A stretch of DNA of 64,000 bases from Paenibacillus sp. MBLB1832 (GCF_032271945.1 NZ_CP130319.1:4359001-4423000), one strand, 5' to 3'; counted from the stretch's first letter, positions 1 to 9,219 are shown. A program made the numbers and translations. Notes: generated by a model not told the origin, from the sequence alone.

Positions 1-753
1 CCGACGGTTCTTCGCTCTGCCATCTGGCGTCGCATTGTCGGCAACTGGACGGTACTCGCCATATCCGACCGACGAGAAGGAAGCAGGATGAATGTTCACG
101 TTGTTTAGCAATATTTTCATGAAATTGACGGCACGCTTCGCACTTAAATCCCAGTTCGTCTCGAAATCAGCGCGATGGATCGGAATATTATCCGTATGTC
201 CAGCCACTTCCACCTGGTAGCCAGGATACTTGCCGAGCAACGTGGACATCGAAATGGCCAGGTTCTGCGACTCCGGCTTGATCGTTGCTGAACCCGAATC
301 GAACAATGCGCGATCACTAATCGTGATGGTGAGCTTCTCGTTATCCAGCTTCGTCGTCAGCTGCTCACTCATATTGTTTTCTTTGATGAAGGCATCCATG
401 CTCTTCTTCAATTCATTTAGATCCTTCTCTTCCTTCTCGAGCTTCGCAGCTAATTGGCTCTCTACCTTGCCCTCTTCTTTGGTAGGAGGATTCTGGTTCT
501 TCTGGTTGTTTTTCGTTGAATTCGCTGCATCCTCAATCGGAATTAAGTTTGACATGGCGAAGGGCGCTTCGCCCCCGCTAAACGCGCTATTTAAAGAACG
601 CATGATTTTATCATATTTCTTGGAATCCACCTGACTCGACGCGAACAAAATGATAAACAAGGCAAGAAGCAGTGTTAGGAGATCCGCATAAGGAATAAGC
701 CAGGTTTCATCCATGTGTTCCTCATGTTCCTCATGCTTCTTCTTTTTACTCAC
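1..753 (-). CDS. motB: Flagellar motor stator protein MotB (3' end outside window)
   Basis: MotB anchors the flagellar stator to peptidoglycan and, with MotA, forms the ion channel that powers rotation. The reading frame is open from a GTG at 751-753 to the window edge (251 residues visible). A short Lys/His/Glu-rich cytoplasmic N-terminus precedes one membrane segment with the motif LIPYADLLTLLLALFIILFA, in which Asp24 is the expected ion-carrying residue. The periplasmic half carries the OmpA-like peptidoglycan-binding signature (VAGHTDNIPI, LSAKRA, GRAKNRR). The GTG overlaps the motA stop by 8 bases, so the pair is probably translationally coupled; ATG codons further in would cut off conserved sequence. 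The C-terminal end lies before position 1. Identification is firm; which ion is used cannot be told from this sequence alone. Confidence 0.95.
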   Translation of the reverse strand, partial: MSKKKKHEEHEEHMDETWLIPYADLLTLLLALFIILFASSQVDSKKYDKIMRSLNSAFSGGEAPFAMSNLIPIEDAANSTKNNQKNQNPPTKEEGKVESQLAAKLEKEEKDLNELKKSMDAFIKENNMSEQLTTKLDNEKLTITISDRALFDSGSATIKPESQNLAISMSTLLGKYPGYQVEVAGHTDNIPIHRADFETNWDLSAKRAVNFMKILLNNVNIHPASFSSVGYGEYRPVADNATPDGRAKNRR

Positions 754-1543
754 GTGCGCCTCCCTCCTTCTCACCTTCTTCAAATTTCTCACGATCTTTA
801 TTCGCAACGAAGATCATCATTTTTTGCTTCACGGAATTGGCCGATACCCCAGATTGAATGGAGAGGAGGCCTTCCACAATCATCAGCTTAATTTCCACTT
901 CTTTTTTGGACTTCGTCTTGAGCTTATTGGCAAAAGGGTGAAATACCACATACCCCAAGAAAATTCCGAACATTGTTGCAACGAAAGCTGCGGAAATCAA
1001 ATGTCCTAACTTCTCAACTTCGCTCAAATTCCCAAGCGCTGCAATAAGACCTACAACGGCACCGAGAACCCCCAACGTCGGGGCATATGTTCCAGCTTGT
1101 GTGAAAATACTGGCATATTTCTTATGTCTCGTTTCCATCTCTGCAATGTCTTCCAACAGAACGTCGCGTACGAAATCAGGATCATTCCCATCAATAATGA
1201 GACGCATGCCGCTTTTCATAAAAGGATCCGAAAGCTCTTCCGCTTGCTTCTCCAAGGATAACAGCCCTTCACGTCTTGTAATAGAAACCCAGTCAACGAA
1301 CTTTTCGATCAATTCTCTCTTGGGCATGAGCGCTTGCTCGGTAAAAATGATTTTGAGCAGCCCTGGAATTTTCTTGATCTCCTCCAGTGAAAACGCATTG
1401 AACAACGCTGCAGCCGTTCCACCAAAAATAATTAAAGCAGCCGCTGGGTTCAGCAAAGCCCCTAAACTAGCTCCTTTTAATACCATCCCGAATCCAATGG
1501 ATACACCGGCCAAAACGACTCCAATGATCGTTGATTTTTCCAT
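746..1543 (-). CDS. motA: Flagellar motor stator protein MotA
   Basis: MotA is the membrane partner of MotB; its cytoplasmic loop pushes on the rotor protein FliG. The 265-residue product has four hydrophobic stretches (about residues 4-24, 32-50, 152-172 and 182-207) with a long cytoplasmic loop between the second and third, the usual MotA topology and length. Conserved motifs seen are GTYAPTLGVLGAVVGLI before the third helix and VATMFGIFLGYVVFHPFANK in the fourth. The start ATG has a GGGGTG ribosome site 7 bases upstream. It is first in a motA-motB pair. I saw no convincing sigma-D or sigma-A promoter in the upstream gap, so transcriptional control is unresolved. Confidence 0.96.
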   Translation of the reverse strand: MEKSTIIGVVLAGVSIGFGMVLKGASLGALLNPAAALIIFGGTAAALFNAFSLEEIKKIPGLLKIIFTEQALMPKRELIEKFVDWVSITRREGLLSLEKQAEELSDPFMKSGMRLIIDGNDPDFVRDVLLEDIAEMETRHKKYASIFTQAGTYAPTLGVLGAVVGLIAALGNLSEVEKLGHLISAAFVATMFGIFLGYVVFHPFANKLKTKSKKEVEIKLMIVEGLLSIQSGVSANSVKQKMMIFVANKDREKFEEGEKEGGARE

Positions 1544-1886
1544 GTATAAGCACCCCGTATGCTCTCTATTTTTCCAATCTTTATGTAAACAACATCATTA
1601 CCTGCCATCGAATATTCTACTATCCATCATAAGTTGAAATGAGCATAACTACAATCCCTTTCCGAAAAAAAGTAGGACTAAAGTCACGTATATCATGTAA
1701 AAAGTGTTCAAATTATGACGAAAATTGGTATATCGTTGTTCGTTTAAAATTACACCAAATAGGCGTAAATTCCTGCTTGATACGATCTTGTAGAACATAT
1801 AGGGGAGACGTAGTAAAATTGGTATGTCTTGGTAGATATTAGGGGAACGATAGTACAGAATGACCAACGTTTGTTGATGAGGAGGA
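1544..1886. other. Intergenic region motA / aldo-keto reductase
   Basis: This 343-base, AT-rich gap separates the divergent motA and aldo/keto reductase genes and should hold both promoters. Short open frames on both strands have no ribosome site and no recognisable protein. I looked for a sigma-D pattern (TAAA, about 15 bases, GCCGATAT) upstream of motA and did not find one. Nothing else recognisable was seen. Confidence 0.5.
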
Positions 1887-2759
1887 ATGATGGCAGTGGA
1901 AAAACGGCCTTTTGGCTCTACAGGGCAGCAGTTTTCGATATTAAGCTTTGGTGCGCAGCGGATCGTCGATGAGCATAACTGCTCCGAAGAGGAAGCCATT
2001 CAGATTGTAAATCGTGCCATTGATGAAGGAATCACCTATTTTGATACGGCGCCGAGCTACTCTGCTGGGCAATCCGAAGAGCGCTTAGGCAAAGCCTTGG
2101 CCCTGCATAACCGCAGAAACGAGGTGTGGATTGCCACGAAGACGCATGATCGCACACGTGATGGTTCTATGCGGCTGCTCGAAGCGAGTCTTCAGCGTTT
2201 GGGGACGGATCATGTTGAGGAATGGCGCTTGCATAACGTTATGAAAATGGAAGAGCTCGATCAGTGTTTCGCCAAAGGGGGCGCTCTCGAGGCATTAATT
2301 GAGGCGAAAAACCAAGGCATGATCAAGCATATTTCGATCAGCGGTCATACGAATCCTAAAGTGCAGCTGGAAGCGATTGATCGCTATCCATTTGACAGCG
2401 CGCTTGTCGCTCTATCGGCGGCTGATCATTTGGTATACAGCTTTGCCCATGAATTTCTGCCGAAAGCGAATGAGAAAGGCATTGCCATCATTGGCATGAA
2501 AGTCATGGCACTCGGTAAATTAGCGCCTTGGTACGAGAAGGCGTTGAGATACACACTGTCACTGCCGATCTCAACGGCCATAGTTGGTATGGAGTCGATG
2601 GCGCAATTGGAGCAAAATTTGGCGATCGCCAAAAACTTTATGCCGATGACCGACTTGGAGCAGCTCGATTTCCTCAAGGAAATTATGCATCTGGCGAATC
2701 CAGATGTTCTTCGTTGGAAATCCACGGACTGGGTGTCTGGCGAGTGGTATGTGAGATAG
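1887..2759 (+). CDS. Aldo/keto reductase family oxidoreductase
   Basis: Predicted NAD(P)H-dependent aldo/keto reductase of 290 residues. The catalytic tetrad typical of the family can be placed: Asp53 and Tyr58 in FDTAPSY, Lys85 in ATKTH, and His116 in WRLHNV. The N-terminal FGSTG motif and the (beta/alpha)8 spacing also fit. The start follows a GAGGAGG ribosome site; two ATGs in a row leave the exact residue 1 ambiguous. The gene stands alone between motA and the rhamnose operon and ends at a strong shared terminator. The substrate cannot be deduced; closeness to sugar genes hints at an aldehyde or keto-sugar, which is only inference. Confidence 0.9.
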   Translation: MMAVEKRPFGSTGQQFSILSFGAQRIVDEHNCSEEEAIQIVNRAIDEGITYFDTAPSYSAGQSEERLGKALALHNRRNEVWIATKTHDRTRDGSMRLLEASLQRLGTDHVEEWRLHNVMKMEELDQCFAKGGALEALIEAKNQGMIKHISISGHTNPKVQLEAIDRYPFDSALVALSAADHLVYSFAHEFLPKANEKGIAIIGMKVMALGKLAPWYEKALRYTLSLPISTAIVGMESMAQLEQNLAIAKNFMPMTDLEQLDFLKEIMHLANPDVLRWKSTDWVSGEWYVR

Positions 2760-2761
2760 CA

Positions 2762-2798
2762 CAAACAGCCGCCCACACCACGTGGGGCGGCTGTTTGC
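2762..2798. terminator. Bidirectional terminator
   Basis: A 13-base inverted repeat (arms beginning CAAACAGCCGCCC) encloses a 10-base loop between two convergent genes, the aldo/keto reductase and the deoR-type regulator. The arms end in short T runs on either strand, so it may stop transcription from both sides. Confidence 0.85.
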
Positions 2799-2802
2799 AT
2801 TG

Positions 2803-3564
2803 TTATTCTAGTTGGCGTACTTGTACGCCCTTATCACTGATCCGATTAAGCGCCTCTTTGCTCGTCAGGCGATCCGTGATGACATACTGAATGTCTGACC
2901 ACCCAGCTACTTGCGTCAACGCTTGCGTACCGAATTTGCTATGATCGGCAAGCAGATAGGTTTCGTCTGCGATGGAGATCATTTTGCGCTTAATGAGCGC
3001 TTGCAGCTCATTCGATTCACTAATGCCTCGCTGGACATGGACCCCTTTGCAAGAAAGGAACAGCTTATGCGCGTGATACATATCGAGCGATCGCTCGGAT
3101 AAAGGTCCTACATAGGATAGTGACTTCGGCGAAAGCAAACCGCCTGTCGAGATGACCTGTATCTTCTCCTTGGCACTTACCTCCAAGGCAACCTTCATCG
3201 AATTCGTGATAATGGTAATGGCCATATCGGGAATCATTTTCGCCATATACCAAGCCGTGGTGCTCGCGTCAAGAATGATGCGATCCCCTTCCCCAATATG
3301 TGAAACAGCTTGCTTCGCAATGCTGTTCTTAAAATCTGCATGCGCTGTTTCCCGCTCCAGGAAGGGCACTTCCGTCTGCGCTTCCTTCACACTGACAGCG
3401 CCGCCATGACTGCGCATTAGCTTGCCTTCACTTTCCAACCGATCCAAGTCACGACGAATCGTTTCTTCGGTCACTTGGCACAGCTCGCTTAGCTCAGTGA
3501 CGCGCATGCTTCCTTTTTCATTTACTAATTGAACGATTCTCTGCCATCTCTCCGCTACAAGCAT
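2803..3564 (-). CDS. rhaR: DeoR-family transcriptional repressor of the rhamnose operon
   Basis: 253-residue DeoR/GlpR-type regulator. The N-terminal winged helix (about residues 1-57) shows RVTELSELCQVTEETIRRDL, and the C-terminal sugar-phosphate sensing domain begins near residue 75 with the family patterns ILDASTTAWYMA and VISTGGLL. It is the last gene of the rhaEW-rhaI-rhaB cluster, 21 bases after rhaB, matching the B. subtilis arrangement where a DeoR protein (YulB/RhaR) is cotranscribed and represses the operon until a rhamnose-derived phosphate is present. The probable targets are three phased repeats at 8448-8524. The start ATG has a GAGGGG ribosome site. The family call is firm; the rhamnose role is inferred from position. 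Confidence 0.9.
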   Translation of the reverse strand: MLVAERWQRIVQLVNEKGSMRVTELSELCQVTEETIRRDLDRLESEGKLMRSHGGAVSVKEAQTEVPFLERETAHADFKNSIAKQAVSHIGEGDRIILDASTTAWYMAKMIPDMAITIITNSMKVALEVSAKEKIQVISTGGLLSPKSLSYVGPLSERSLDMYHAHKLFLSCKGVHVQRGISESNELQALIKRKMISIADETYLLADHSKFGTQALTQVAGWSDIQYVITDRLTSKEALNRISDKGVQVRQLE

Positions 3565-3585
3565 CGTTACCCCTCATTTCACCGT

Positions 3586-5073
3586 CTATAGGGAGGCCGC
3601 TGTGCAGAACCTGTCATACGCCGCCTGCCAGCCCGCGCCACCCGTTGGATGATACGTCTTGACTGGGAACGAATTCCGAATCAGCTTCCTGGCTTCGCGC
3701 AAATTCGCGATATACCCTAGTGCTATCCATTGTACTACAAGGTTTCCTAGCGCACTACCCTCAACAGGACCTGCCCATACCTCACGTCCTGTAGCATTGG
3801 AAGTGAATTGACACAGGAGCTCGTTCTGGATGCCGCCTCCGACGATGTGCAGGCCGCGGTACGACTTGCCCGTAAGCTGCTCCGTTCGCTCCAGAATAAA
3901 GCGATATTTCATCGCTAAACTCTCTAGGATACAACGTACAATTTCTCCGTCCGTTTCAGGAACAACCTGACCTGTGACACGGCAATAGTGCTGAATCTGC
4001 TTCGGCATATGCGCTGGATTCAAGAACATATCATCATCCGGATCGATGAAGAATTGGAACGGTTTCACAGATTCCGCTTGCTTCGCAAGCTCTGCGAAGC
4101 TGGCCGTTTTCCCTTCTTTTTCCCATGTGCGCTTGCATTCTTGAATGAGCCATAAGCCCATAATGTTCTTCAATAAGCGGTTGGTGCCGTAAACGCCGCC
4201 TTCATTCGTGAAATTCCAGTCTAACGCTTGCTCGGTGAGAACAGGATTATCGGTTTCGGAACCAAGCAATGACCATGTACCACAGCTCAGGAAGGCAAAA
4301 TCATCGTCCAATGCAGGAACCGCAACGACAGCTGACGCTGTATCGTGCTCGCCAACGGCGATGACTGGAATGGATGGGACATCCAATTCCTCGCAAACAG
4401 ATGGACTCAGTGCACCCACACGCGACCCTGATGCAACGGGCGGCAGGAAGATCGAAGCTGGGAGGCCCAGCTGCTCGATCAACTGTGTATCCCACGTTAA
4501 GCTGGTTGCATTGTACAACTGTGTCGTTGTCGCATTGGTATACTCACTGTGCTTCTCTCCCGTTAAGAAATAGCGCAGTAAATCTGGAATCATAAGAAAT
4601 GTTGCGGCGCGATCAAGCAGCTCGGGATTGTTGTCTTTTAACGCATACAACTGAAAAATTGAATTGAATTGCAAAAACTGCAGCCCTGTTGCGGCATACA
4701 GCTTTTCACGACCTACTTCGCTGATCACTTTAGCCATGACGCCATCCGTATGATGATCCCGATAATGATATGGGTTCCCCAACAGCTCGCCATTGGCAGC
4801 CAGTAATCCGAAGTCGACTGCCCATGAATCAATGGCCAAGCTCTCAATTGCTGTGTAGCCCCGATGTTTCGTTTGTAAAATGCCTTGCTTCAGCTCATGA
4901 AGCAACCGCAAAATGTCCCAATGAAGGTGGTTGCCCACCCGCACTGGATCATTCGAAAAGCGGTGAATTTCCTCGATCGTGATACGGCCCGCTTCGGAAT
5001 CAAGTCGTCCGACGATCGCTCTGCCGCTGCTTGCCCCCAAATCAAATGCCAGAACGGTCGATGATGAACTCAC
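3586..5073 (-). CDS. rhaB: L-rhamnulokinase
   Basis: FGGY-family sugar kinase of 495 residues that phosphorylates L-rhamnulose to L-rhamnulose 1-phosphate. The N-terminal phosphate-binding loop is FDLGASSGRAIVG (about residues 10-22); the C-terminal ATPase part carries HIVGGGIQNELLCQFTSNA and GPVEGSALGN. Length equals known RhaB proteins. Translation starts at a GTG (5071-5073) that overlaps the stop of rhaI in a four-base GTGA junction, so the two are translationally coupled. It lies third in the operon rhaEW-rhaI-rhaB-deoR and supplies the substrate for the aldolase half of RhaEW. Confidence 0.95.
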   Translation of the reverse strand: MSSSSTVLAFDLGASSGRAIVGRLDSEAGRITIEEIHRFSNDPVRVGNHLHWDILRLLHELKQGILQTKHRGYTAIESLAIDSWAVDFGLLAANGELLGNPYHYRDHHTDGVMAKVISEVGREKLYAATGLQFLQFNSIFQLYALKDNNPELLDRAATFLMIPDLLRYFLTGEKHSEYTNATTTQLYNATSLTWDTQLIEQLGLPASIFLPPVASGSRVGALSPSVCEELDVPSIPVIAVGEHDTASAVVAVPALDDDFAFLSCGTWSLLGSETDNPVLTEQALDWNFTNEGGVYGTNRLLKNIMGLWLIQECKRTWEKEGKTASFAELAKQAESVKPFQFFIDPDDDMFLNPAHMPKQIQHYCRVTGQVVPETDGEIVRCILESLAMKYRFILERTEQLTGKSYRGLHIVGGGIQNELLCQFTSNATGREVWAGPVEGSALGNLVVQWIALGYIANLREARKLIRNSFPVKTYHPTGGAGWQAAYDRFCTAASL

Positions 5074-6290
5074 CAGCTCGCACCGCCCTTGCCGCGCGCA
5101 TTGATTTTCTCGTCATAGCCGCTAGCCAAGTACGCTTTCATCGGATCAACCGGCACGCCCATTTCTTCACGAACGGCTTGAAGAAGCGGCGTTACATCAA
5201 ACTCAAATGCTGAGCGTACAGCATCTTCAGCGCCAAGCACATCTTGATTCTCTTGCGCAGCTTTCACTTCTTCCAGGTTGATTAGCAGTGCTTTCGCGTA
5301 TTGTGTTTGAACGTTAAGAACGGAACGCAGCATCGCTGGAATTTTACGCTCGATGTTATGACTTTGGTCAATCATATAAGCAATATTGTCAGCTGCTTTA
5401 CGAATCAATGAATTCTTATCATTCGCTGCATCAATGATTTGATAGAAAATCAGGAACAATTCATAAGGATTCACAGATCCAACGATCAAATCATCATCCC
5501 CATATTTACGGGAGTTGAAATGGAAGCCGCCTAGTTTATTCTCATCCAACAAATACGTTACGATGTGCTCGATGTTCGTTCCTTGCGGGTGATGACCTGT
5601 GTCTACAAGCACTTCAGCTTGCGGGCCCAATTTGTTGGCCAAATTGAACGCCATGCCCCAGTCAGCTAAATCCGTGTGATAGAACGCTGGCTCATAGAAC
5701 TTATACTCGATGAGCATGCGCATATTTGGCGTCATTGCGTTATACATTTCTTTGAGCGCCTCGTACATCCACGCTTTACGCGCTCGGATATCGACTTGAC
5801 CTGGATAGTTGGAACCGTCTGCGAACCACAGGCTCAATACATCCGAGCCAACTGTTTTGGCGATGTCCACACACTCCAGCAAGTGATCCGTCGCTTTACG
5901 ACGAATGGCCGCATTGGAGTTCGTTACACTTCCGAAAATGTAATCATCCTCTTGGAACAGGTTCGGGTTCACCGCACCAATAGAAACGCCCAAGTCAGTC
6001 GCATGCTGCTTCAGCTTCGCATAGTCATCGACTTTGTCCCATGGAATGTGGACCGCAACCGACGGGCATACACCCGTCAGCTTATGAACTTGCGCCGCAT
6101 CTTCGAATTTCTCAAAAGGATTACGCGGGACGCCTGTTTGTTTGTACACTTTGAAGCGTGTTCCTGAGTCTCCGTATCCCCATGAAGGCGTCTCAACTCT
6201 AAGAGCTTTTAATTTCGCTTTAACAGCTGATAGATCGATCCCTCTCAGGGCTTGCTGTTCTTCAAATAATGCGTAGGCTTTATCGCTCAT
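5070..6290 (-). CDS. rhaI: L-rhamnose isomerase, Pseudomonas stutzeri/rhizobial subtype
   Basis: Converts L-rhamnose to L-rhamnulose, the first step of the pathway. The 406-residue sequence is a xylose-isomerase-like TIM barrel with VLVDTGHHPQGTN, HFNSRKYGDDD and VAVHIPWD; these resemble the RhaI type (P. stutzeri, rhizobia) rather than the classical E. coli/B. subtilis RhaA. I chose the ATG at 6288-6290 because an AGGAGG site lies 9-10 bases upstream; the longer frame from 6350 would overlap rhaEW and has no ribosome site. It sits 25 bases after rhaEW and overlaps rhaB by four bases. Function is firm from sequence and operon; the subtype is judged by eye. Confidence 0.9.
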   Translation of the reverse strand: MSDKAYALFEEQQALRGIDLSAVKAKLKALRVETPSWGYGDSGTRFKVYKQTGVPRNPFEKFEDAAQVHKLTGVCPSVAVHIPWDKVDDYAKLKQHATDLGVSIGAVNPNLFQEDDYIFGSVTNSNAAIRRKATDHLLECVDIAKTVGSDVLSLWFADGSNYPGQVDIRARKAWMYEALKEMYNAMTPNMRMLIEYKFYEPAFYHTDLADWGMAFNLANKLGPQAEVLVDTGHHPQGTNIEHIVTYLLDENKLGGFHFNSRKYGDDDLIVGSVNPYELFLIFYQIIDAANDKNSLIRKAADNIAYMIDQSHNIERKIPAMLRSVLNVQTQYAKALLINLEEVKAAQENQDVLGAEDAVRSAFEFDVTPLLQAVREEMGVPVDPMKAYLASGYDEKINARGKGGASW

Positions 6291-6315
6291 TGTTTGGTTG
6301 CCTCCTAAGGGTGAA

Positions 6316-8385
6316 TTAGCGTGTGAAAGCAGCAGGTACGCCGCCATCAACAGTTAACATACAGCCAGTCGTTTTGGCTGCTTTGGATGATGAGAAGTAT
6401 ACAATTGCTTCTGCAACGTCTTTCGGGAAAATGTTCACGAGCAACGTTGTTCTCTTACGATAGTGCTCTTCCAATTGGTCCGGTTCAATGCCGTAAGCAG
6501 CTGCGCGCTCATTGCGCCAGTTGGAGTTCCAAATCGCGGAACCTTGCAGAATCGCATCTGGCAATACGGAGTTCACGCGAATGCCATACTCGCCGCCTTC
6601 TGCAGCAATACAACGTGCCAAGTGAATCTCAGCCGCTTTAGCTGTGGAGTAAGCAGACGCATTTTTACCTGCGAACACGGAGTTCTTGGAGCCTACGAAT
6701 ACCATGCTGCCGCCAATGCTTTGCTTTTTCATAATTTTAAACGCTTCTCTTGCAACAAGGAAGTACCCCGTGCTAAGCACGTTCATGTTAAGGTTCCATT
6801 CTTTCAAGGATGTCTCATCGAAAGGACTCGACGTCGCAAGACCCGCGTTATTCACGATGATGTCGATACCGCCGTAGCCAAGAATGGACTCCCGGAACGC
6901 TGCGTCTACTTCTTCTTCCTTTGTTACGTCCATGCGAACTGCAATTGCTCTGTTTTCGCCATATTGCTCATTCAGTTCAGTTGCAAGCTTCTGTGCGCCT
7001 TCCAAATTCAAGTCAGCCAGCACAACGTGCGCGCCGTCTTTGAGGAATTGGCGAGCTGTTACGCTTCCGATTCCGCCAGCACCGCCAGTAATGAATGCAA
7101 TTTGACGGGAGAATTCAGCTTCTGCAGGAGCAAGTGTTAATTTATAAAGTTCAAGAGGCCAGTACTCAACATTAAAAGATTCATTTTCGCTAAGGGATAC
7201 GAACGTGCCGAGCGCTGTAGCGCCTCTCATAACGGAAATCGCACGATGGTAGAGCGCTCCGCTTACTTGCGCCATGGCCCAGCTTTTGCCTGTGTTGATC
7301 ATCCCGATACCAGGAATCAGAATAACACGCGGAGCTGCTTCATTGATCACGTCGCCTTCATTTTTGTTACGGTCAAAATAGGCCCTGTACTCTTCTTTAT
7401 ACGCTTCGATGCCAGCAACTAATGCTGCTGTTAAGGAAGCTGCGTCACCATTGTTCGGATTCCAGTCGATATATAGAGGCTTCATTTTCGTATGAACAAG
7501 GTGATCTGGGCAAGCTGCTCCAACTTGGGAAAGCGTTGCTGCATCACGGCTGTTCACGAATTGAAGCACATCATCCGCGCTATCTGTTGTCAAAATCATT
7601 TTCTTCTCGTTGCTTACCGCACCGCGTACGATTGGCAAAACTTGAGCTAGAAGCTCGTTGCGTGCTTCCACGCTAAGTGTTTCATATTTGGAACCGCCAT
7701 ACAAGTTCGATTCGTTCACGCGAGCCTCGATGAAGCTTGCTGCTTCATTAATGATAGCAATGGTTTTGAGATAGCTCTCTTCGGACGTTTCGCCCCATGT
7801 AACAAGACCGTGTTTCTCCATAAGAACAAGCTCGGCCTTCGGATTGTTACGAACGCCATCTGCAATCATTTTGGAAAGTGTAAAGCCAGGACGCACATAA
7901 GGTACCCATACGAAACGGTCGCCATAAATTTCTTTCGCCAGCTCACGTCCGTTGTGTGCGCAGCAGAGGGAAATAATTGCATCAGGATGCGTGTGATCCA
8001 CATTTTTGAAAGGTAAAAAGGCATGTAAAAGTGTCTCAATGGAAGCACGCGGATGTTTGCTGTCGATCATGCAATTCGCCAGATAAGCAACCATTTCTTC
8101 GTCAGACATTTCGTCACGCTCGATCAATGGACGAATATCTTCCATGCGCAGGCCTGTGAAATTCTTTGCTTTCATTGTGCCAAGGTCAGATCCGCTGCCT
8201 TTCACCCACATCACTTCCACATCGCGACCGCGGAAATCTTTCTCGATCGTTTTGTAAGACGTGTTGCCGCCGCCCCAGTTACAAACAGCGCGATCCGTTC
8301 CGAGCAAGTTAGAACGATACACAATTTCTTCTACACCTTTTGATAGTGCATTCGCTTTTGACGCTTCCCATAAATTCGCAACCAT
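6316..8385 (-). CDS. rhaEW: Bifunctional rhamnulose-1-phosphate aldolase / lactaldehyde dehydrogenase
   Basis: 689-residue fusion enzyme that splits rhamnulose 1-phosphate into dihydroxyacetone phosphate and L-lactaldehyde and oxidises the latter to lactate. The N-terminal half (about 1-410) is a class II aldolase with the metal-binding DHTHPDAI and the later KHGLVTWG. The C-terminal half (about 425-689) is a short-chain dehydrogenase with AFITGGAGGIGSVTA for the nucleotide and SAYSTAK for catalysis. Length and domain order match B. subtilis YuxG/RhaEW. The start has an AGGAGG site. It is the first gene of the operon; the promoter and putative operators lie within 140 bases upstream. Confidence 0.96.
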   Translation of the reverse strand: MVANLWEASKANALSKGVEEIVYRSNLLGTDRAVCNWGGGNTSYKTIEKDFRGRDVEVMWVKGSGSDLGTMKAKNFTGLRMEDIRPLIERDEMSDEEMVAYLANCMIDSKHPRASIETLLHAFLPFKNVDHTHPDAIISLCCAHNGRELAKEIYGDRFVWVPYVRPGFTLSKMIADGVRNNPKAELVLMEKHGLVTWGETSEESYLKTIAIINEAASFIEARVNESNLYGGSKYETLSVEARNELLAQVLPIVRGAVSNEKKMILTTDSADDVLQFVNSRDAATLSQVGAACPDHLVHTKMKPLYIDWNPNNGDAASLTAALVAGIEAYKEEYRAYFDRNKNEGDVINEAAPRVILIPGIGMINTGKSWAMAQVSGALYHRAISVMRGATALGTFVSLSENESFNVEYWPLELYKLTLAPAEAEFSRQIAFITGGAGGIGSVTARQFLKDGAHVVLADLNLEGAQKLATELNEQYGENRAIAVRMDVTKEEEVDAAFRESILGYGGIDIIVNNAGLATSSPFDETSLKEWNLNMNVLSTGYFLVAREAFKIMKKQSIGGSMVFVGSKNSVFAGKNASAYSTAKAAEIHLARCIAAEGGEYGIRVNSVLPDAILQGSAIWNSNWRNERAAAYGIEPDQLEEHYRKRTTLLVNIFPKDVAEAIVYFSSSKAAKTTGCMLTVDGGVPAAFTR

Positions 8386-8447
8386 TTTGTAGCCCTCCTA
8401 ATATAGGGATCTTTGAGCGAAGATCAAAGTCTCACCGCTTTACTCCC

Positions 8448-8524
8448 TATGTTTGTTTTTGATGGTTTCATCATATCATGTCTTTGTTTATTTTTGAATA
8501 ATTATTTTTATGTTTGTTTTATTG
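8448..8524 (-). promoter_or_regulatory. rhaEW promoter with three phased operator-like repeats
   Basis: Reading the minus strand, a sigma-A-like promoter is visible: -35 TTCAAA (8493-8498), 17-base spacer, -10 TATGAT (8470-8475). The motif AAACAAA with flanking A/T occurs three times (plus-strand TTTGTTT at 8452-8458, 8483-8489 and 8513-8519), spaced 31 and 30 bases, about three helical turns. One copy lies downstream of the -10, one inside the spacer and one upstream of the -35, as expected of operators for an oligomeric DeoR repressor. Binding is inference. Confidence 0.6.
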
Positions 8525-8548
8525 GGCGATTATACTGAATTCTGAACG

Positions 8549-8594
8549 AAAAAGGACGCCACCGCGGTCCATCGACCTGTGAAGCGTCCTTTTT
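8549..8594 (-). terminator. Terminator after ypsA
   Basis: Inverted repeat with arms AAAAAGGACGC and GCGTCCTTTTT around a loop of about 24 bases, directly before the ypsA stop on the minus strand; it could also act on plus-strand transcripts. Confidence 0.7.
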
Positions 8595-9219
8595 ATATAT
8601 CATCATCAAAATGCCATTTATCTGTATGTATGCCCGAATCTTCGTATTTATCTTCGTTTAGCTCTCCCGCGTAGTCGCCATGCTCGTCCTCTGAGACATT
8701 CTGCAGGTCCAACGCGTTAATCGTGATCACAGTATATGCATGCCGGGCCACTAACTGATCAGCTTGCAGTTTCATGAATTTCGGAGAACCTTCCGTCTCT
8801 TCATCATAGACAAGCAAGATGCCATCCGAGTTCCGCAGCACAAATTTATCGCGTTCTTTAAATTGCCATGGGCCCTCATATTTCGTCTTCGTCACACTGT
8901 TCACATAGTTCGCACGCTGTATGACACTGGCATAGCTGCTCTTTTTATCGTCGCTCCATTTCTCTTCCTGTTCGAGGAAAGGCGTTATGACCGCAAGCTT
9001 CAGATCAGGATATAACTTTTCTCTCAGCTCCAGAACAGCTTCTGCCGCCCATAGCTCCACACCCCATTGCCCGCTGACAACTACCCATTCGAGACCCTCT
9101 TCCAGCAAAGGCGTGAGCCGCTTTTGAATCGCTTTTTTGATAATCGCAATACCTGGATGCTTCATCGAAAAAATGCCCAACTCCGAAGCCTTATAGCCTG
9201 TTATTAATATGCGCTTCAA
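8593..9219 (-). CDS. ypsA: YpsA family protein (DUF1273, SLOG superfamily)
   Basis: 208-residue member of the YpsA/DUF1273 family, Rossmann-like SLOG proteins of Bacillales linked in B. subtilis to cell-division control. The N-terminus ILITGYKASELGIF and the central VVSGQWGVELWAAEAVLEL are the family hallmarks; an acidic, low-complexity C-terminal tail follows after about residue 175. I prefer the TTG start at 9219 because an AGGAGG site is 9 bases upstream and it gives the usual MK-I-L-TGYK beginning; the GTG six bases earlier is too close to that site. It stands alone. No enzymatic activity can be assigned. Confidence 0.88.
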   Translation of the reverse strand: MKRILITGYKASELGIFSMKHPGIAIIKKAIQKRLTPLLEEGLEWVVVSGQWGVELWAAEAVLELREKLYPDLKLAVITPFLEQEEKWSDDKKSSYASVIQRANYVNSVTKTKYEGPWQFKERDKFVLRNSDGILLVYDEETEGSPKFMKLQADQLVARHAYTVITINALDLQNVSEDEHGDYAGELNEDKYEDSGIHTDKWHFDDDI

